A stretch of DNA of 64,000 nucleotides from JAIBJN01 sp963784175 (GCA_963784175.1 CAWAQJ010000016.1:8012-72011), one strand, 5' to 3'. Shown: positions 50,830 through 59,544, counted from the stretch's first letter. Made by a program: numbers and translations. The notes: a model not told the origin generated them from the sequence alone.

Positions 50830-51111
50830 CTAGCACAGTTGTTTCTCCGTCTCCCCGGTCTCTGCGTCGACCATGACCGTCGCGCACTCCTCTCTGACGC
50901 CGGCGGCGTTCTGCGTCGAGAGGGACACGGCCCAGAACAGGTGCGCGTCCAGCCCGCGTTGCACGCCACGGACGAGAACCTTGTCCGGCTCGAAGTCGAC
51001 CTCTTCCCGCGCGATCGCCTCGGCCTCCTCGAAGCTGACCTCTTCGTCGTGCGCCGCGCAGGTCTTCAACGCGATGAACGCCAGCAGGAAGACCACGAGC
51101 AGCATTGCCAC
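50830..51111 (-). CDS. Exported PepSY-like small protein
   Basis: 93 residues. N-terminal helix/signal VAMLLVVFLLAFIALKTCAA followed by a PepSY-like pattern: EVSFEEAEAIAREEVDF, a middle strand LFWAVSLS, and a closing CATVMVDAETGETEKQLC. Three Cys remain in the exported part. PepSY domains are often inhibitory or sensory. GTG 51111 used; ATG two codons later is the alternative. Confidence 0.5.
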   Translation of the reverse strand: MAMLLVVFLLAFIALKTCAAHDEEVSFEEAEAIAREEVDFEPDKVLVRGVQRGLDAHLFWAVSLSTQNAAGVREECATVMVDAETGETEKQLC

Positions 51112-51139
51112 TCGCCCGAGCGCACGGTCCCTGAACGGC

Positions 51140-51403
51140 TTACGCTCGGGCTCTGGTGCGGCGTCGGTAGACAGCGTAGCCCCGAAGGATGAGATAGCCG
51201 ACGAAGTGGGTCAGGAAGACGAGCGAGAGCCACCAGGCCCACCACCGCCAGGCCGGTGGAGGCTCGAAGTCGCGCAGCTCGATGACGGTCAGGTACATCG
51301 CGATCGCGAGGGTCAGGAAGAACATGACCTGAGGAAAACCGGCCGGCGCGAAGACGACGAGGAGCACGCAGGGGATCGTTTCCCACGGGGCGTCGGCGCG
51401 CAA
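51140..51403 (-). CDS. Small two- to three-helix membrane protein
   Basis: 87 residues from TTG 51403: helices at TIPCVLLVVFAPAGFPQVMFF and FLTLAIAMYLTVIEL, a Trp-rich turn PPPAWRWWAWWLS, then LVFLTHFVGYLILRGYAVY and a basic end RRRTRARA. The upstream part of the open frame is Arg-rich and looks non-coding, so TTG is preferred. Divergent from the antiporter gene, 30 nt apart. Function unknown. Confidence 0.5.
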   Translation of the reverse strand: MRADAPWETIPCVLLVVFAPAGFPQVMFFLTLAIAMYLTVIELRDFEPPPAWRWWAWWLSLVFLTHFVGYLILRGYAVYRRRTRARA

Positions 51404-51433
51404 CCGTCTTCGGCGGAGAGCAGAATCCCGACG

Positions 51434-52659
51434 GTGTCGGCCCGCGACGTCATCGAGATCCTCGCCCTCCTGCTTCGCCGCGGGGCTCGCCTCGGAGCTC
51501 GTGGCCGGGATCCTGCGCGTACCCCGCATGGTCGTGCTGGTCGGAGCGGGAGCGTTGCTCGGGCCGCACGCGCTCGACGAGCTCGATCTCCCGCTCGACT
51601 CGGTCGCAGTCCAGATCCTCCTGACGCTCGGCGTCTCGATGATCCTCTTCTACGGCGGGCTCGGGCTCGCCTTCAGCGTGCTTCGACCGGTCGCGGTCGG
51701 GCTCGGCCTGCTTGCCGTCCCCGGCGTGGTGCTCACGGCGGTCGTGACGGGATCGGTCGCAGCGCTCGCGTTCGACCTGCCCTTCGAAGCGGGGCTCCTC
51801 GTCGGCGCCGTGCTCGCGCCGACGGATCCCGCCATTCTCATCCCGCTCTTCGAGCGGATGGGGCTGCGGGCGAAGGTGCGGCAGACCGTCATCGCCGAGT
51901 CGGCGCTGAACGACCCGACCGGCGCGGTGCTCGCGCTCGCCGTGGCCGCCTTCGTGCTCGGCGAGGGCAACACGCTCGCCGACCCGCTGTGGGAGTTCGT
52001 CACCGACATCGCCATCTCGACGGCCCTCGGCATCGGCTTCGGTGTCCTCCTCGCGCTCGTGATCTCCGAGCGGACGCATCGGCGTCTGGCGCGAATCACC
52101 GGGGATCGCCGTCCTCCTGGTCGTGACGGGCGGCTACTTCACCATCGACTTCGCCGGCGGGAGCGGGTACCTCGGGGCGTTCATCGCCGGGCTGATCGTC
52201 TCGAACATGGACGAGCTCGGGCTCGGCATGCACTCGGAGCGCGAGCGCGACATGCGCACGTTCGTCGCCACCTCGGCCGACCTGATGGTGATGTTCGTCT
52301 TCATCACGCTGGGCGTGAACCTCCCCTTCGACGACCTCGCGGACGAAGCGCTCCCGGCCCTGGCGACGATCGCAGCGCTGATTTTCGTCGCCCGCCCGCT
52401 CACGGTGCTCGCGTGCCTGCTCCCCGACCGGCGTGGGCGCTGGCAGCGCGAGGAGATCGCGTTCGTCGCCTGGACGCGGGAGACGGGCGTCGTCCCGGCC
52501 GCGCTGGCCGGCATCCTCATCGCCGAGGGCGTCCCCTACGAGGCGGAGCTCGTCACCGTGGTGGCCATGGCCATCGTGGTCACGCTGCTTCTCCAGGCGA
52601 CGACGAAGGCCTGGCTCGCGCGCCGCCTGGGCCTCGACGACGGCCCCGGACCGCGCTAG
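51434..52659 (+). CDS. Cation:proton antiporter (CPA1-type; two frameshifts in the given sequence)
   Basis: Three frame segments make one 407-residue antiporter: SARDVIEILALLL, then (after 51473) FAAGLASELVAGILRVPRM up to TALGIGFGVLLALVISERT with GAVLAPTDPA and AESALNDPTGAV (ion-binding Asp region), then (after GGGG 52101-52104) GIAVLLVVTGGYFTIDFAGG to the end at 52659. Removing one base at each site gives exactly 408 codons. Membrane exchange of Na+ or K+ for H+ is expected. GTG 51434 lies 7 nt after CAGAAT, leaderless-like. Confidence 0.7.
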
Positions 52660-52669
52660 TCCCCCTCAG

Positions 52670-52814
52670 CCATGCCATGGGGTCAGACCCCCGGCCGTGG
52701 CCGCCGCGGACGACTGTGGACGGCGGCAGCCGCGCTGAGCAGGGCGAATGAGATCCGCTCCCCAGGCATGTCCCGCCGAAACGGCCATGCCCGGGGTCAG
52801 ACCCCGGACGTGGC
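52670..52814. repeat. Second pair of REP-like palindromic elements
   Basis: Copies at 52670-52701 and 52785-52814, both on the minus strand relative to the first pair: GCCACG(G/T)CC, core GGGGTCTGACCCC, (C/G)GGCATGG. Outer flanks match those at 40774-40896 although the palindromic core is different. The 83 nt between them contain no gene. They separate the antiporter from the FAD oxidoreductase. Confidence 0.6.
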
Positions 52815-52816
52815 TC

Positions 52817-54136
52817 TTACGACCAGGGGTAGGGCGAGTTCGAGACCGGGTGGAGGTCGCCCGTGGCGAAACGCTCGAAGCGGAACGGGTGCAGGAGGCT
52901 CGAGTGGTCGCCGAGGAGGACCTTCGCCACCTCGCGGCCGACCCCGATCATCTTGTAGCCGTGGTTCGAGTCGAGGATCGTGTAGACGTTCGGGCGCATG
53001 TAGTCGAAGACCGGGAAGTTGTCGGCGGTGAACGCGCCGACGCCTCCCGAGCGGGCCATCTTGTAGCGCGGGCGGCAGCCCTCGAAGCGGCTCATCGCAT
53101 GCGAGAGCGCGGCGCACCACATGTCCGGGAAGCTCGCGTCGACGTCGGTCGTGGACGGATAGGGATCGAGCTCGACGTCGCCCTCGACGACGAGCGGCGA
53201 GGCGCCGCCCTGGACGCCGTGGCGGTCGCGCTTGTAGTAGATGCCCCAGAGCTCGTCGGTGATGAGCTCGCCCTCGTCGGTGTAGAGCGGAGCGTCGGTG
53301 TCGAGGTGGACGACCGGCGGCGCGCTCCCGTCGGCAGTGGCGAACATCTGCGGGTCGACCTGGATCTCGCCCTCCTGGAGGTTCCAGTACGTCCACATCG
53401 GCTGGTCTTCGATCACGTCGCCGCTGGGCGTGCGCACGTCGATCGTGGGCGGGAGCTCGAGCATCGACCAGAAACGCCTCGCCCACGGCCCGGGCGCGAC
53501 GACGAGCTGCTCGCCGACCTCGAGGCGGCCACGGCTCGTCTCGACCGCGCCCACGGTCCCGTCCCCGGCGAGCTCGAGCGCCCTGACCTCGACGCCCGTG
53601 AGGATCTCGACGCCCTCCTCCCGGCACTTCCCGGCCAGCCCGAGCACGGACTCCCGGTTGAAGGCGAAGCCGCCCTGGTGCTCGTGCAGGCACGCCGTCA
53701 CGCCCTGCGCGCGCCAGTCGGGGAAGATCTTCTTCATGTAGGCGTCGACCTCGGCCTCGCCGGTGACGAACGTCGAGCGGTAGCCGATCGCCTCCTGCCG
53801 CTCGTAGGTGGCGCCGAGGTCGGACTCCTGAGCAGACGGCCCGAGGGCCATGTAGCCGACCGGGTTGTACGCGTAGGCCTCGGGGTCGGACTCCCAGACC
53901 TCGACGCACGCCTGCATGAGCTCGCTCATGGCCGGCTGGAAGTAGTTGTTCCGGACGACGCCGCAGGCGATGCCCGAGGCCCCCGCGCCCGGCTCCGACT
54001 TCTCCAGGACGACGACGTCCGCGCCCGAGCCGGCCCCGCGCGTGCGCAGCTCCTTCGCGAGGTGGTAGGCGGTGGAGAGGCCGTGGATCCCGGCTCCGAC
54101 GACGACGAAGCGGGGCGAGGCGGGCAGGTCGGGCAT
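52817..54136 (-). CDS. FAD-dependent oxidoreductase (DAO/sarcosine dehydrogenase-like)
   Basis: 439 residues. FAD-binding FVVVGAGIHGLSTAYHLAKEL, VVVLEKSEPGAGASGIACGVVRNNYFQPA, and a C-terminal DFPV-like DNFPVFDYMRPNVYTILDSNHGYKMIGVGREVAK. It resembles amine/N-methyl amino-acid oxidoreductases such as sarcosine or dimethylglycine dehydrogenase FAD domains. ATG 54136 is chosen over TTG 54157 because AGGAGG lies between them. It is divergent from an IclR regulator and a GcvT-like gene that likely form one catabolic unit with it. Confidence 0.8.
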   Translation of the reverse strand: MPDLPASPRFVVVGAGIHGLSTAYHLAKELRTRGAGSGADVVVLEKSEPGAGASGIACGVVRNNYFQPAMSELMQACVEVWESDPEAYAYNPVGYMALGPSAQESDLGATYERQEAIGYRSTFVTGEAEVDAYMKKIFPDWRAQGVTACLHEHQGGFAFNRESVLGLAGKCREEGVEILTGVEVRALELAGDGTVGAVETSRGRLEVGEQLVVAPGPWARRFWSMLELPPTIDVRTPSGDVIEDQPMWTYWNLQEGEIQVDPQMFATADGSAPPVVHLDTDAPLYTDEGELITDELWGIYYKRDRHGVQGGASPLVVEGDVELDPYPSTTDVDASFPDMWCAALSHAMSRFEGCRPRYKMARSGGVGAFTADNFPVFDYMRPNVYTILDSNHGYKMIGVGREVAKVLLGDHSSLLHPFRFERFATGDLHPVSNSPYPWS

Positions 54137-54189
54137 GTTGTGTTGCCTCCTGGGCAATAGCGTTTCAAAACTGACATACTGACCGTACC

Positions 54190-54972
54190 ATGGCCCGGAC
54201 GGGACGACCAGCCACGCGCCGGGTGGCCGCGGTCGAGCGAGCCACCGCCGTCATCGACGCGCTCGCCGAGGGCGGGGAGCTGGGGACGAACGAGCTGGCG
54301 CGCAGAACAGGCCTCCACCCCAGCTCGGTGTCCCGCCTGCTCGCCACCCTCGCGGACTCGGGCCTCGTCGAGCATGTGACGGAGAGCGGCCGCTACCGGC
54401 TCGGCCTGCGCCTCGTGAACCTCGGCAACGCCGTGCTGGGACGGCTCGACCTGCGCGAGGTCGCGCGACCGCACCTGCGCGCGCTCGCTGACGAGACCGG
54501 CGAGACCGTCACGCTCTCGGCGCCGGGCGACCCGGACGCGATCACCGTCGACTTCGTCCAGAGCGGGGCGTCCGTTCAGAGCGTCGCGACGCTCGGCCGG
54601 CCGAGCGTCGCGCACGCGACGGCGACGGGCAAGGTCGCCCTTGCCTTCGGCGACGTCGCGCTTCCACCGGGACGCCTGCACGCGTTCACGGAGCGCACGA
54701 TCGTCGACCGGGCGACGCTCTCCGGCGAGGTCGAACGCGTCCGCAGGCAGGGCTGGGCCAAGGCCGCCGGCGAGCGCGAGGACGACCTGAACGCCCTCGC
54801 CGCTCCCGTGCACGGGAGCAGGGGCGAGCTCGCCGCCGTCCTCGGCCTCCAGGGGCCGGCGTCGCGCTTCGGCGAGGAGGCGATGGCCCGAGCGCTCGAG
54901 CCGCTGCTCGCCCGGGCAGCGGCGGTCTCCGACGCTTTAGGCTGGCGCCCAACGGCGAAGGAGGGATCGTGA
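54190..54972 (+). CDS. IclR-family transcriptional regulator
   Basis: 260 residues. HTH: TAVIDALAEGGELGTNELARRTGLHPSSVSRLLATLADSGLVEH with wing SGRYRLGLRLVNLG; effector domain VARPHLRALADETGETVTLSAP, GRPSVAHATATGKVALAF and the C-terminal LNALAAPVHGSRGELAAVLGLQGPASRF. It sits 53 nt from the FAD oxidoreductase start and overlaps the GcvT-like gene (GTGA), the usual position for a local regulator of both. Confidence 0.88.
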   Translation: MARTGRPATRRVAAVERATAVIDALAEGGELGTNELARRTGLHPSSVSRLLATLADSGLVEHVTESGRYRLGLRLVNLGNAVLGRLDLREVARPHLRALADETGETVTLSAPGDPDAITVDFVQSGASVQSVATLGRPSVAHATATGKVALAFGDVALPPGRLHAFTERTIVDRATLSGEVERVRRQGWAKAAGEREDDLNALAAPVHGSRGELAAVLGLQGPASRFGEEAMARALEPLLARAAAVSDALGWRPTAKEGS

Positions 54973-56075
54973 GCACCGACGCAGGGACCATTCGCACAGC
55001 CTTCGACGGCGTCCAGCGCGAGCTCGGCGCCGAGTTCATGGAGTGGGAGAACTGGTACTGGCCGACCGAGTTCGGCGACGCGGTCGCCGAGCACCAGGCC
55101 GTCCGCCAGGACGTCGGCGTCTGGGACGAGTCGCCCCTGCGCAAGTGGGACTTCAGCGGCCCGGACGCGCTCGCCGCGGCCGACCGCATCTTCACCAACG
55201 ACATGCTCGGGCTCGAGATCGGCCAGATCCGCTACGCGCCCTTCTGCGACGAGAACGGGAAGATGGTCGGCGACGGCACGGTCTTCAAGTTCACGGACTC
55301 GAGCGCCTGGGTGATCACCGCGCTCGACTCCGACCTCGACCACATGCTCGAGGTCGTGTCCGGCCTCGACGTGGCGATCGAGCCGATCACCGAGAAGCTG
55401 CCGCACGTCCAGCTCCAGGGCCCGCGCTCGCGCGAGGTGCTCGCCGACCTCGTCGACGAGGGCGTCGAGAATCTCGGGTACTTCCGCTTCCTTCCCCACC
55501 AGGTGCACGTCGGCCGCGTCCCGGCCTGGGTCAGCCGCACCGGCTACTCCGGCGAGCTGGGCTACGAGATCTTCACCGGGCCTGACTACGCCGCAGAGCT
55601 GTGGGGCGTGCTCACGGAGGCCGGCGCCAAGCCGTACGGCCTCTCGGCCGTCGAGACGCTCCGCATCGAGTCGGGGCTGATCTTCATCGGCTACGACTAC
55701 TTCCAGCACGAGACGGATCCCTTCGACATGTCCCTGGACAAGGTCATCCGCCTCGACGCGGGCGACTTCCACGGCAAGGCGGCGCTCGAGGAGACCGCCA
55801 AGAGCCCGCCGAAGCGCCTGGTCACGCTCGTGGTCGAGGGCTCGGACGTCCCGGAGTACGGGGCCGCCCTGACCAAGGACGGCGAGGCCGCAGGCACGCT
55901 CACGAGCCCGGCCGAGAGCCCGTCGCTCGGCAAGGTGATCGGGATGGCCGTCCTCGAGACGCGCTTCGCCGGCAAGGGCGAGACGGTTGACGTCGCCCTC
56001 GGCGACGGCACGGTCTCCGCCACGGTGGACGACTTCCCGATCTACGACCCGCAGAAGACCAGGCCGCGCAGCTAG
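54969..56075 (+). CDS. GcvT-like aminomethyltransferase (THF-dependent demethylase family)
   Basis: 368 residues. GCV_T fold: EHQAVRQDVGVWDESPLRKWDF-like start, GQIRYAPFCDENGKMVGDG, LQGPRSREVLADL, SRTGYSGELGYEIF and a C-terminal barrel with RLVTLVVEG and SLGKVIGMAVLE. The family includes glycine-cleavage T protein, DMSP demethylase DmdA and other O/N-demethylases. No gcvH or gcvP is near, and the neighbouring FAD oxidoreductase suggests demethylation of a methylated amine or betaine-like compound. GTGA overlap with the regulator. Confidence 0.8.
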   Translation: MSTDAGTIRTAFDGVQRELGAEFMEWENWYWPTEFGDAVAEHQAVRQDVGVWDESPLRKWDFSGPDALAAADRIFTNDMLGLEIGQIRYAPFCDENGKMVGDGTVFKFTDSSAWVITALDSDLDHMLEVVSGLDVAIEPITEKLPHVQLQGPRSREVLADLVDEGVENLGYFRFLPHQVHVGRVPAWVSRTGYSGELGYEIFTGPDYAAELWGVLTEAGAKPYGLSAVETLRIESGLIFIGYDYFQHETDPFDMSLDKVIRLDAGDFHGKAALEETAKSPPKRLVTLVVEGSDVPEYGAALTKDGEAAGTLTSPAESPSLGKVIGMAVLETRFAGKGETVDVALGDGTVSATVDDFPIYDPQKTRPRS

Positions 56076-56111
56076 CGCCGCCCGGGGGTTCCAAACGCGC
56101 GGCCGCGGCTG

Positions 56112-56441
56112 CTAGCCGGAGACGGCCGGCTGCAGGCCGTAGTGGCGGTAGGCCTCGCGCTCCAACTCCTCCGAGATGCTCTTCTCGGGGTCGCGGTACT
56201 CGGGAGCGTTCTTCACCTGCTCCTTTGTCCACGAGATGCGGACGGCCGGACCTTCGCTGACGACTCCCTCGACCGGCACCAGGAAGTGATGCTGGCGGAA
56301 CGTTCCGGCGAAGACGCCGATCCACTCGGGCCTTCCGGTGCTCCGGTCGGCGAAGTAGGTCTCGAGGTTGCCGATCGACTTTCCGTCGCTGTCGACGACA
56401 TCGCGGCCCAACAGGTCTCGCAGCTGAGTTTCGTCCAACAT
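56112..56441 (-). CDS. PRC-barrel domain protein
   Basis: 109 residues. DVVDSDGKSIGNLETYFAD opens the PRC barrel, then RPEWIGVFAG, HHFLVPVEGV and an extended charged end EYRDPEKSISEELEREAYRHYG. PRC-barrel proteins act in RNA processing, photosynthetic reaction centres or stress. It has no signal peptide. Convergent with the GcvT-like gene. Confidence 0.75.
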   Translation of the reverse strand: MLDETQLRDLLGRDVVDSDGKSIGNLETYFADRSTGRPEWIGVFAGTFRQHHFLVPVEGVVSEGPAVRISWTKEQVKNAPEYRDPEKSISEELEREAYRHYGLQPAVSG

Positions 56442-56540
56442 TCCGGTTCCTCCTTTCGGACGAGGCGCAGCCTCGAAATACCCGGGCCGAAAGGTCAGGA
56501 AACCAGGCCGAGCAGCACCAGCCCGGCGTCGAGGAGTGGG

Positions 56541-58313
56541 TCAGTTCACCGCAACCCAGACCGCTCCTTCGCCGAACGCGATCCCGGAGAGGCTTCCCTC
56601 GAGCCGGATCGTCTGCACCTCGCCCGAGACGGCGTCGACTCTCGAGACCGTGCCTTCCCCGCCGGCAACCCACACGGATCCTGCGCCGACCGTGACGTCG
56701 AGCGGCCCACGCGCGACGGCAATCGTCTTGACGGGGAGGTTAGGGCTCACGAGGGAGTCGGGATCGAGCTGCCACAGGAGTCCCGTTTTTGTGTCGGCGA
56801 GCCAAACGCTGCCGAGACCTGCTGCGATCGGACCGTCTGCCGGCACCGGAATGCTCGCTGCGACGGAGTTCGTGCGAGGATCGACGCGCGTCACGACGCC
56901 GCAGCACGCGGAGACCCACACGGCCCCCTCGCCCACCGCGAGATGAGGGGCGTCGAGAACGGGCCCGCCTTCGCGGATCCTCGCCTGCAGCGCGCCCGCA
57001 GCCGGATCGATGCGAGAGAGCGTTGCGTTGCCGCTCGCGAACCAGACCGCCTGGGCATCGGCGGCGATTGCTCCAGCGAGGGGGACGCCGGGTCTGAGCG
57101 ACGGAGGGGTCAGCGGGGGCGCGGCGATCCTCTTTACGACTGCTCCGCTGTCGGGATCGAGCTCGAGCACGGAGTGCGTACCGCTGTCGCCGACCCAGAC
57201 GCCGCCCGGACCTGCGGCGATGTCGGACGGGGTCGCTCCGATCGCGAATGTCTTGACGAGCGCGCGCGTCCTTGCGTCGATGAGGGAGATCGTCTGGGCA
57301 TCTCGGTTCACCACCCAGACCTTCCCGTCGGCAACCGCGATGCTGGCGGGCCCATCGCCTACCGGGACGCTGGCCTGGACTCGGTTCGTCCTGGCATCGA
57401 TGACGGCTACCGAGTTTCGGCCGATCGAGACGACGGCCGTCTCATCTGCACCATCGCGGGTCAGCCCGATCGCGGCCGCCACGCCTACGGCTACAAGCAG
57501 GCACGCGCCGACACTCGCTATCAGCTTCCGCCGGCGCGCCGTCCGGGCCGGGGCACGGTCTTTCCGGGGCGGTGCGTCGAGCTGCGGGTCCTGCGTCAGG
57601 ATCGCGCGCTGGAGGTCTTGCAGCTCCCGGCTCGGCTCCAGCCCGAACTCCTCGCCGAGCACGCGGCGCCCGTCCTCGTAGACAGCCAGCGCTTCGGTCT
57701 GGCGGCCGGACTGGTAGAGGGCCTGCATAAGCTGAGCACGTAGACGCTCGCGGAGCGGATACCGGCGAACGAGAGCCTCGAGATCGGGGACAAGCTCCGC
57801 GTGGCGGCCTAGGGCCAGTTCGGCAGCGGCTCGCTCCTCGAGCACGGCCTGGTGAAGCTCTTCGAGACGAGCGATCTCGGGCTGCGCGAAATCCTCGTAG
57901 CGGACGTCGTCGAGCGGAGGCCCGCGCCAGAGGCCGAGGGCGTCGTGGAGAGTCGCCGTTGCAGTCTGTGGATCGCCCGCGGCCACAAGCTCTCGCCCGC
58001 GGTCGAGGAGTCGTTCGAACCGCTGCGAGTCGAGCTGCTCGTCGGCAACCTCGAGCACGTAGCCCCGCCCGCGCGTCTCGAGCACGCCGCCGCCGAGAAC
58101 CTTGCGCAGCTGGGAGACGTAGACCTGAAGGCTCTTCGCAGCCGCCTGCGGAGGCTCCCCGCCCCAGAGCTCGTCGATCAGGCGTTCCGCCGAGACGACC
58201 TCGCCCTTGTGCACGAGCAGGAGGGTGAGCAGGGCTCGTTGCTTGTGGGCCCCGAGCGGAAGCGAGCGTCCCTGTTCGATCGCCTCCACCGGTCCGAGAA
58301 TTCGGAACTCCAC
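56541..58313 (-). CDS. SARP-type BTAD regulator with transmembrane helix and beta-propeller
   Basis: 590 residues. 1-95: OmpR/SARP winged HTH (LPLGAHKQRALLTLLLVHKG, SLQVYVSQLRKVLG). 96-245: BTAD tetratricopeptide-like domain (AELVPDLEALVRRYPLRERL, GRQTEALAVYEDGRRVLGEEFGLEPS). 264-284: a transmembrane helix after an Arg cluster. 290-590: YncE/NHL-like propeller blades (NSVAVIDARTNRVQASVPVG, GGVWVGDSGTHSVLELDP). The DNA-binding half would be cytoplasmic and the propeller outside, making a one-protein transmembrane sensor. Divergent from the lipoprotein gene. Confidence 0.85.
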   Translation of the reverse strand: MEFRILGPVEAIEQGRSLPLGAHKQRALLTLLLVHKGEVVSAERLIDELWGGEPPQAAAKSLQVYVSQLRKVLGGGVLETRGRGYVLEVADEQLDSQRFERLLDRGRELVAAGDPQTATATLHDALGLWRGPPLDDVRYEDFAQPEIARLEELHQAVLEERAAAELALGRHAELVPDLEALVRRYPLRERLRAQLMQALYQSGRQTEALAVYEDGRRVLGEEFGLEPSRELQDLQRAILTQDPQLDAPPRKDRAPARTARRRKLIASVGACLLVAVGVAAAIGLTRDGADETAVVSIGRNSVAVIDARTNRVQASVPVGDGPASIAVADGKVWVVNRDAQTISLIDARTRALVKTFAIGATPSDIAAGPGGVWVGDSGTHSVLELDPDSGAVVKRIAAPPLTPPSLRPGVPLAGAIAADAQAVWFASGNATLSRIDPAAGALQARIREGGPVLDAPHLAVGEGAVWVSACCGVVTRVDPRTNSVAASIPVPADGPIAAGLGSVWLADTKTGLLWQLDPDSLVSPNLPVKTIAVARGPLDVTVGAGSVWVAGGEGTVSRVDAVSGEVQTIRLEGSLSGIAFGEGAVWVAVN

Positions 58314-58418
58314 CCTTGCCCGATGAAGCTAACAGGTCGCGATCCCTGTGAATAGCAGCGTCTTTGTCGGCTTCTTGGCCACGCTCTTTACCCGATCTTA
58401 GGTCCCGAGCCGCCGTCC

Positions 58419-58434
58419 GTAGGCGGTCGCCTAC
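58419..58434. promoter_or_regulatory. Palindrome upstream of the SARP regulator and lipoprotein genes
   Basis: GTAGGCG-GT-CGCCTAC, a perfect 7-bp-arm inverted repeat in the 175-nt divergent gap, 105 nt from the SARP start and 54 nt from the lipoprotein start. A likely operator; not tested. Confidence 0.35.
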
Positions 58435-58488
58435 CGCCGGTGGCGACCCTGCCGCATCGGTCACACCGAGCACGGAAGGGAGGGAGAG

Positions 58489-58950
58489 ATGAAGCGGCAG
58501 ATTGGCTCGATGGCGGCGGGAATCGCACTCCTCGCTGCGTGCACCGGCGGGGGCGTGTCCAGGAGCGAGTTCACTGCGAAGGCGGACGCGATCTGCGCCG
58601 ATGCGAACACGCAGCGTGCGGCGATGCAGGAACCGGGCCTTCTCTCGCCGCCGTACCAGTACGCCAAGATCGCGCGCTACTCGGAGACGCTCGGAACCGC
58701 CTATGCGAGCGCGCTGACTGACCTCAGAGCGCTCGAGACGCCCGCAGGAGACGCAGAGGCCGTGACCGAGATCCTCGCGAGCTTCGATCGAGGCGTGGGA
58801 ATGAGCGACGAGTGGGTGGCTGCTTCGGAGGCGGCCAGCACCTCGGACGGGACCGACGCGTATTTCGCCTGGATCCAGGCCGCTTCCGAGGGCCAGCGGC
58901 TCTCGGGGGAGTACGGGCTCGAGGCGTGCGCCCGGTTCGGGATGCCGTAG
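58489..58950 (+). CDS. Small lipoprotein of unknown function
   Basis: 153 residues. Signal and lipobox IALLAAC, then a mostly helical domain: FTAKADAICADANTQRAAM, YAKIARYSETLGTAYASALTDLRALETP, ILASFDRGVGMSDEWV and a terminal GLEACARFGMP. The Cys pair (CADAN and EACA) could form a disulphide. The pattern resembles other short actinobacterial lipoproteins with this CxDA-type opening. GAGGGAGAG precedes the ATG. Confidence 0.65.
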   Translation: MKRQIGSMAAGIALLAACTGGGVSRSEFTAKADAICADANTQRAAMQEPGLLSPPYQYAKIARYSETLGTAYASALTDLRALETPAGDAEAVTEILASFDRGVGMSDEWVAASEAASTSDGTDAYFAWIQAASEGQRLSGEYGLEACARFGMP

Positions 58951-59010
58951 CCACATCCGGCATTGGCTCGAGAAACGACCAGAACTTCCAACTCAGCAAG
59001 GAGGAATGTC

Positions 59011-59502
59011 ATGCGGAAACGAATTCTCGTTCTGGCACTGCTCGCCGCCGGCGCGTTGGCGGCGACCGCCCTGGCGACGCCGATCATCGGGATGGTCACC
59101 GCGGAGACCGCCCGAGGTGAGCTCGACGACCGCCTGCAGGTGAACACGAAGTTCGACAACGGAGCACGCGTCAAGCTCAACACGAAGGGACCGATCGAGA
59201 TCATCATGCAGAGGGTCGTCGTCCCCCCGGGCGGCTCGCTCGGGTGGCACACCCATCCCGGTGAGAACGTCAACGTCGTCGCGCAGGGCACGCTGACGCT
59301 CTACCACGCGAGGAAGTGCACGATGGCCATGCCGTACGGCGTGGGCAAATCCTTCGCCACGCACCCGAAGGACGTCCACCTCGCACGGAACGAAGGGACG
59401 GGGGACGTGGTCTTCTTCGCGACGTACTTCGCGCCGAAGACGACCCCGGCGCTTCCCGTTCGCATCGACCAGCCCTCGCCCGGCGCGGGGTGCCCGCTCT
59501 AG
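59011..59502 (+). CDS. Exported cupin-domain protein
   Basis: 163 residues. Signal peptide (VLALLAAGALAATALA) then a single cupin: QRVVVPPGGSLGWHTHPGENV (motif 1 His) and a motif 2 with THPKDVHLARNEGTGDVVFFATYF. ATG 59011 has AAGGAGGA at ideal distance. The metal and substrate are unknown. Lies 60 nt downstream of the lipoprotein, and is probably cotranscribed. Followed by a strong hairpin shared with the convergent transporter gene. Confidence 0.78.
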   Translation: MRKRILVLALLAAGALAATALATPIIGMVTAETARGELDDRLQVNTKFDNGARVKLNTKGPIEIIMQRVVVPPGGSLGWHTHPGENVNVVAQGTLTLYHARKCTMAMPYGVGKSFATHPKDVHLARNEGTGDVVFFATYFAPKTTPALPVRIDQPSPGAGCPL

Positions 59503-59512
59503 GACGCTAGAT

Positions 59513-59541
59513 GGCAGGGCGCCGATCGTCGGCGCCCTGCC
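59513..59541. terminator. Bidirectional terminator hairpin
   Basis: GGCAGGGCGCCGA (59513-59525) and TCGGCGCCCTGCC (59529-59541) form a perfect 13-bp stem with a 3-nt loop between the stops of two convergent genes. No U-tract on either side, as often in high-GC genomes. Confidence 0.65.
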
Positions 59542-59544
59542 ACG

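Noticed and set aside
51140..51529. 129-residue version of the membrane protein
   Set aside because: The extra N-terminus is Arg/Asp-rich and overlaps the divergent antiporter start; TTG 51403 gives a compact membrane protein.
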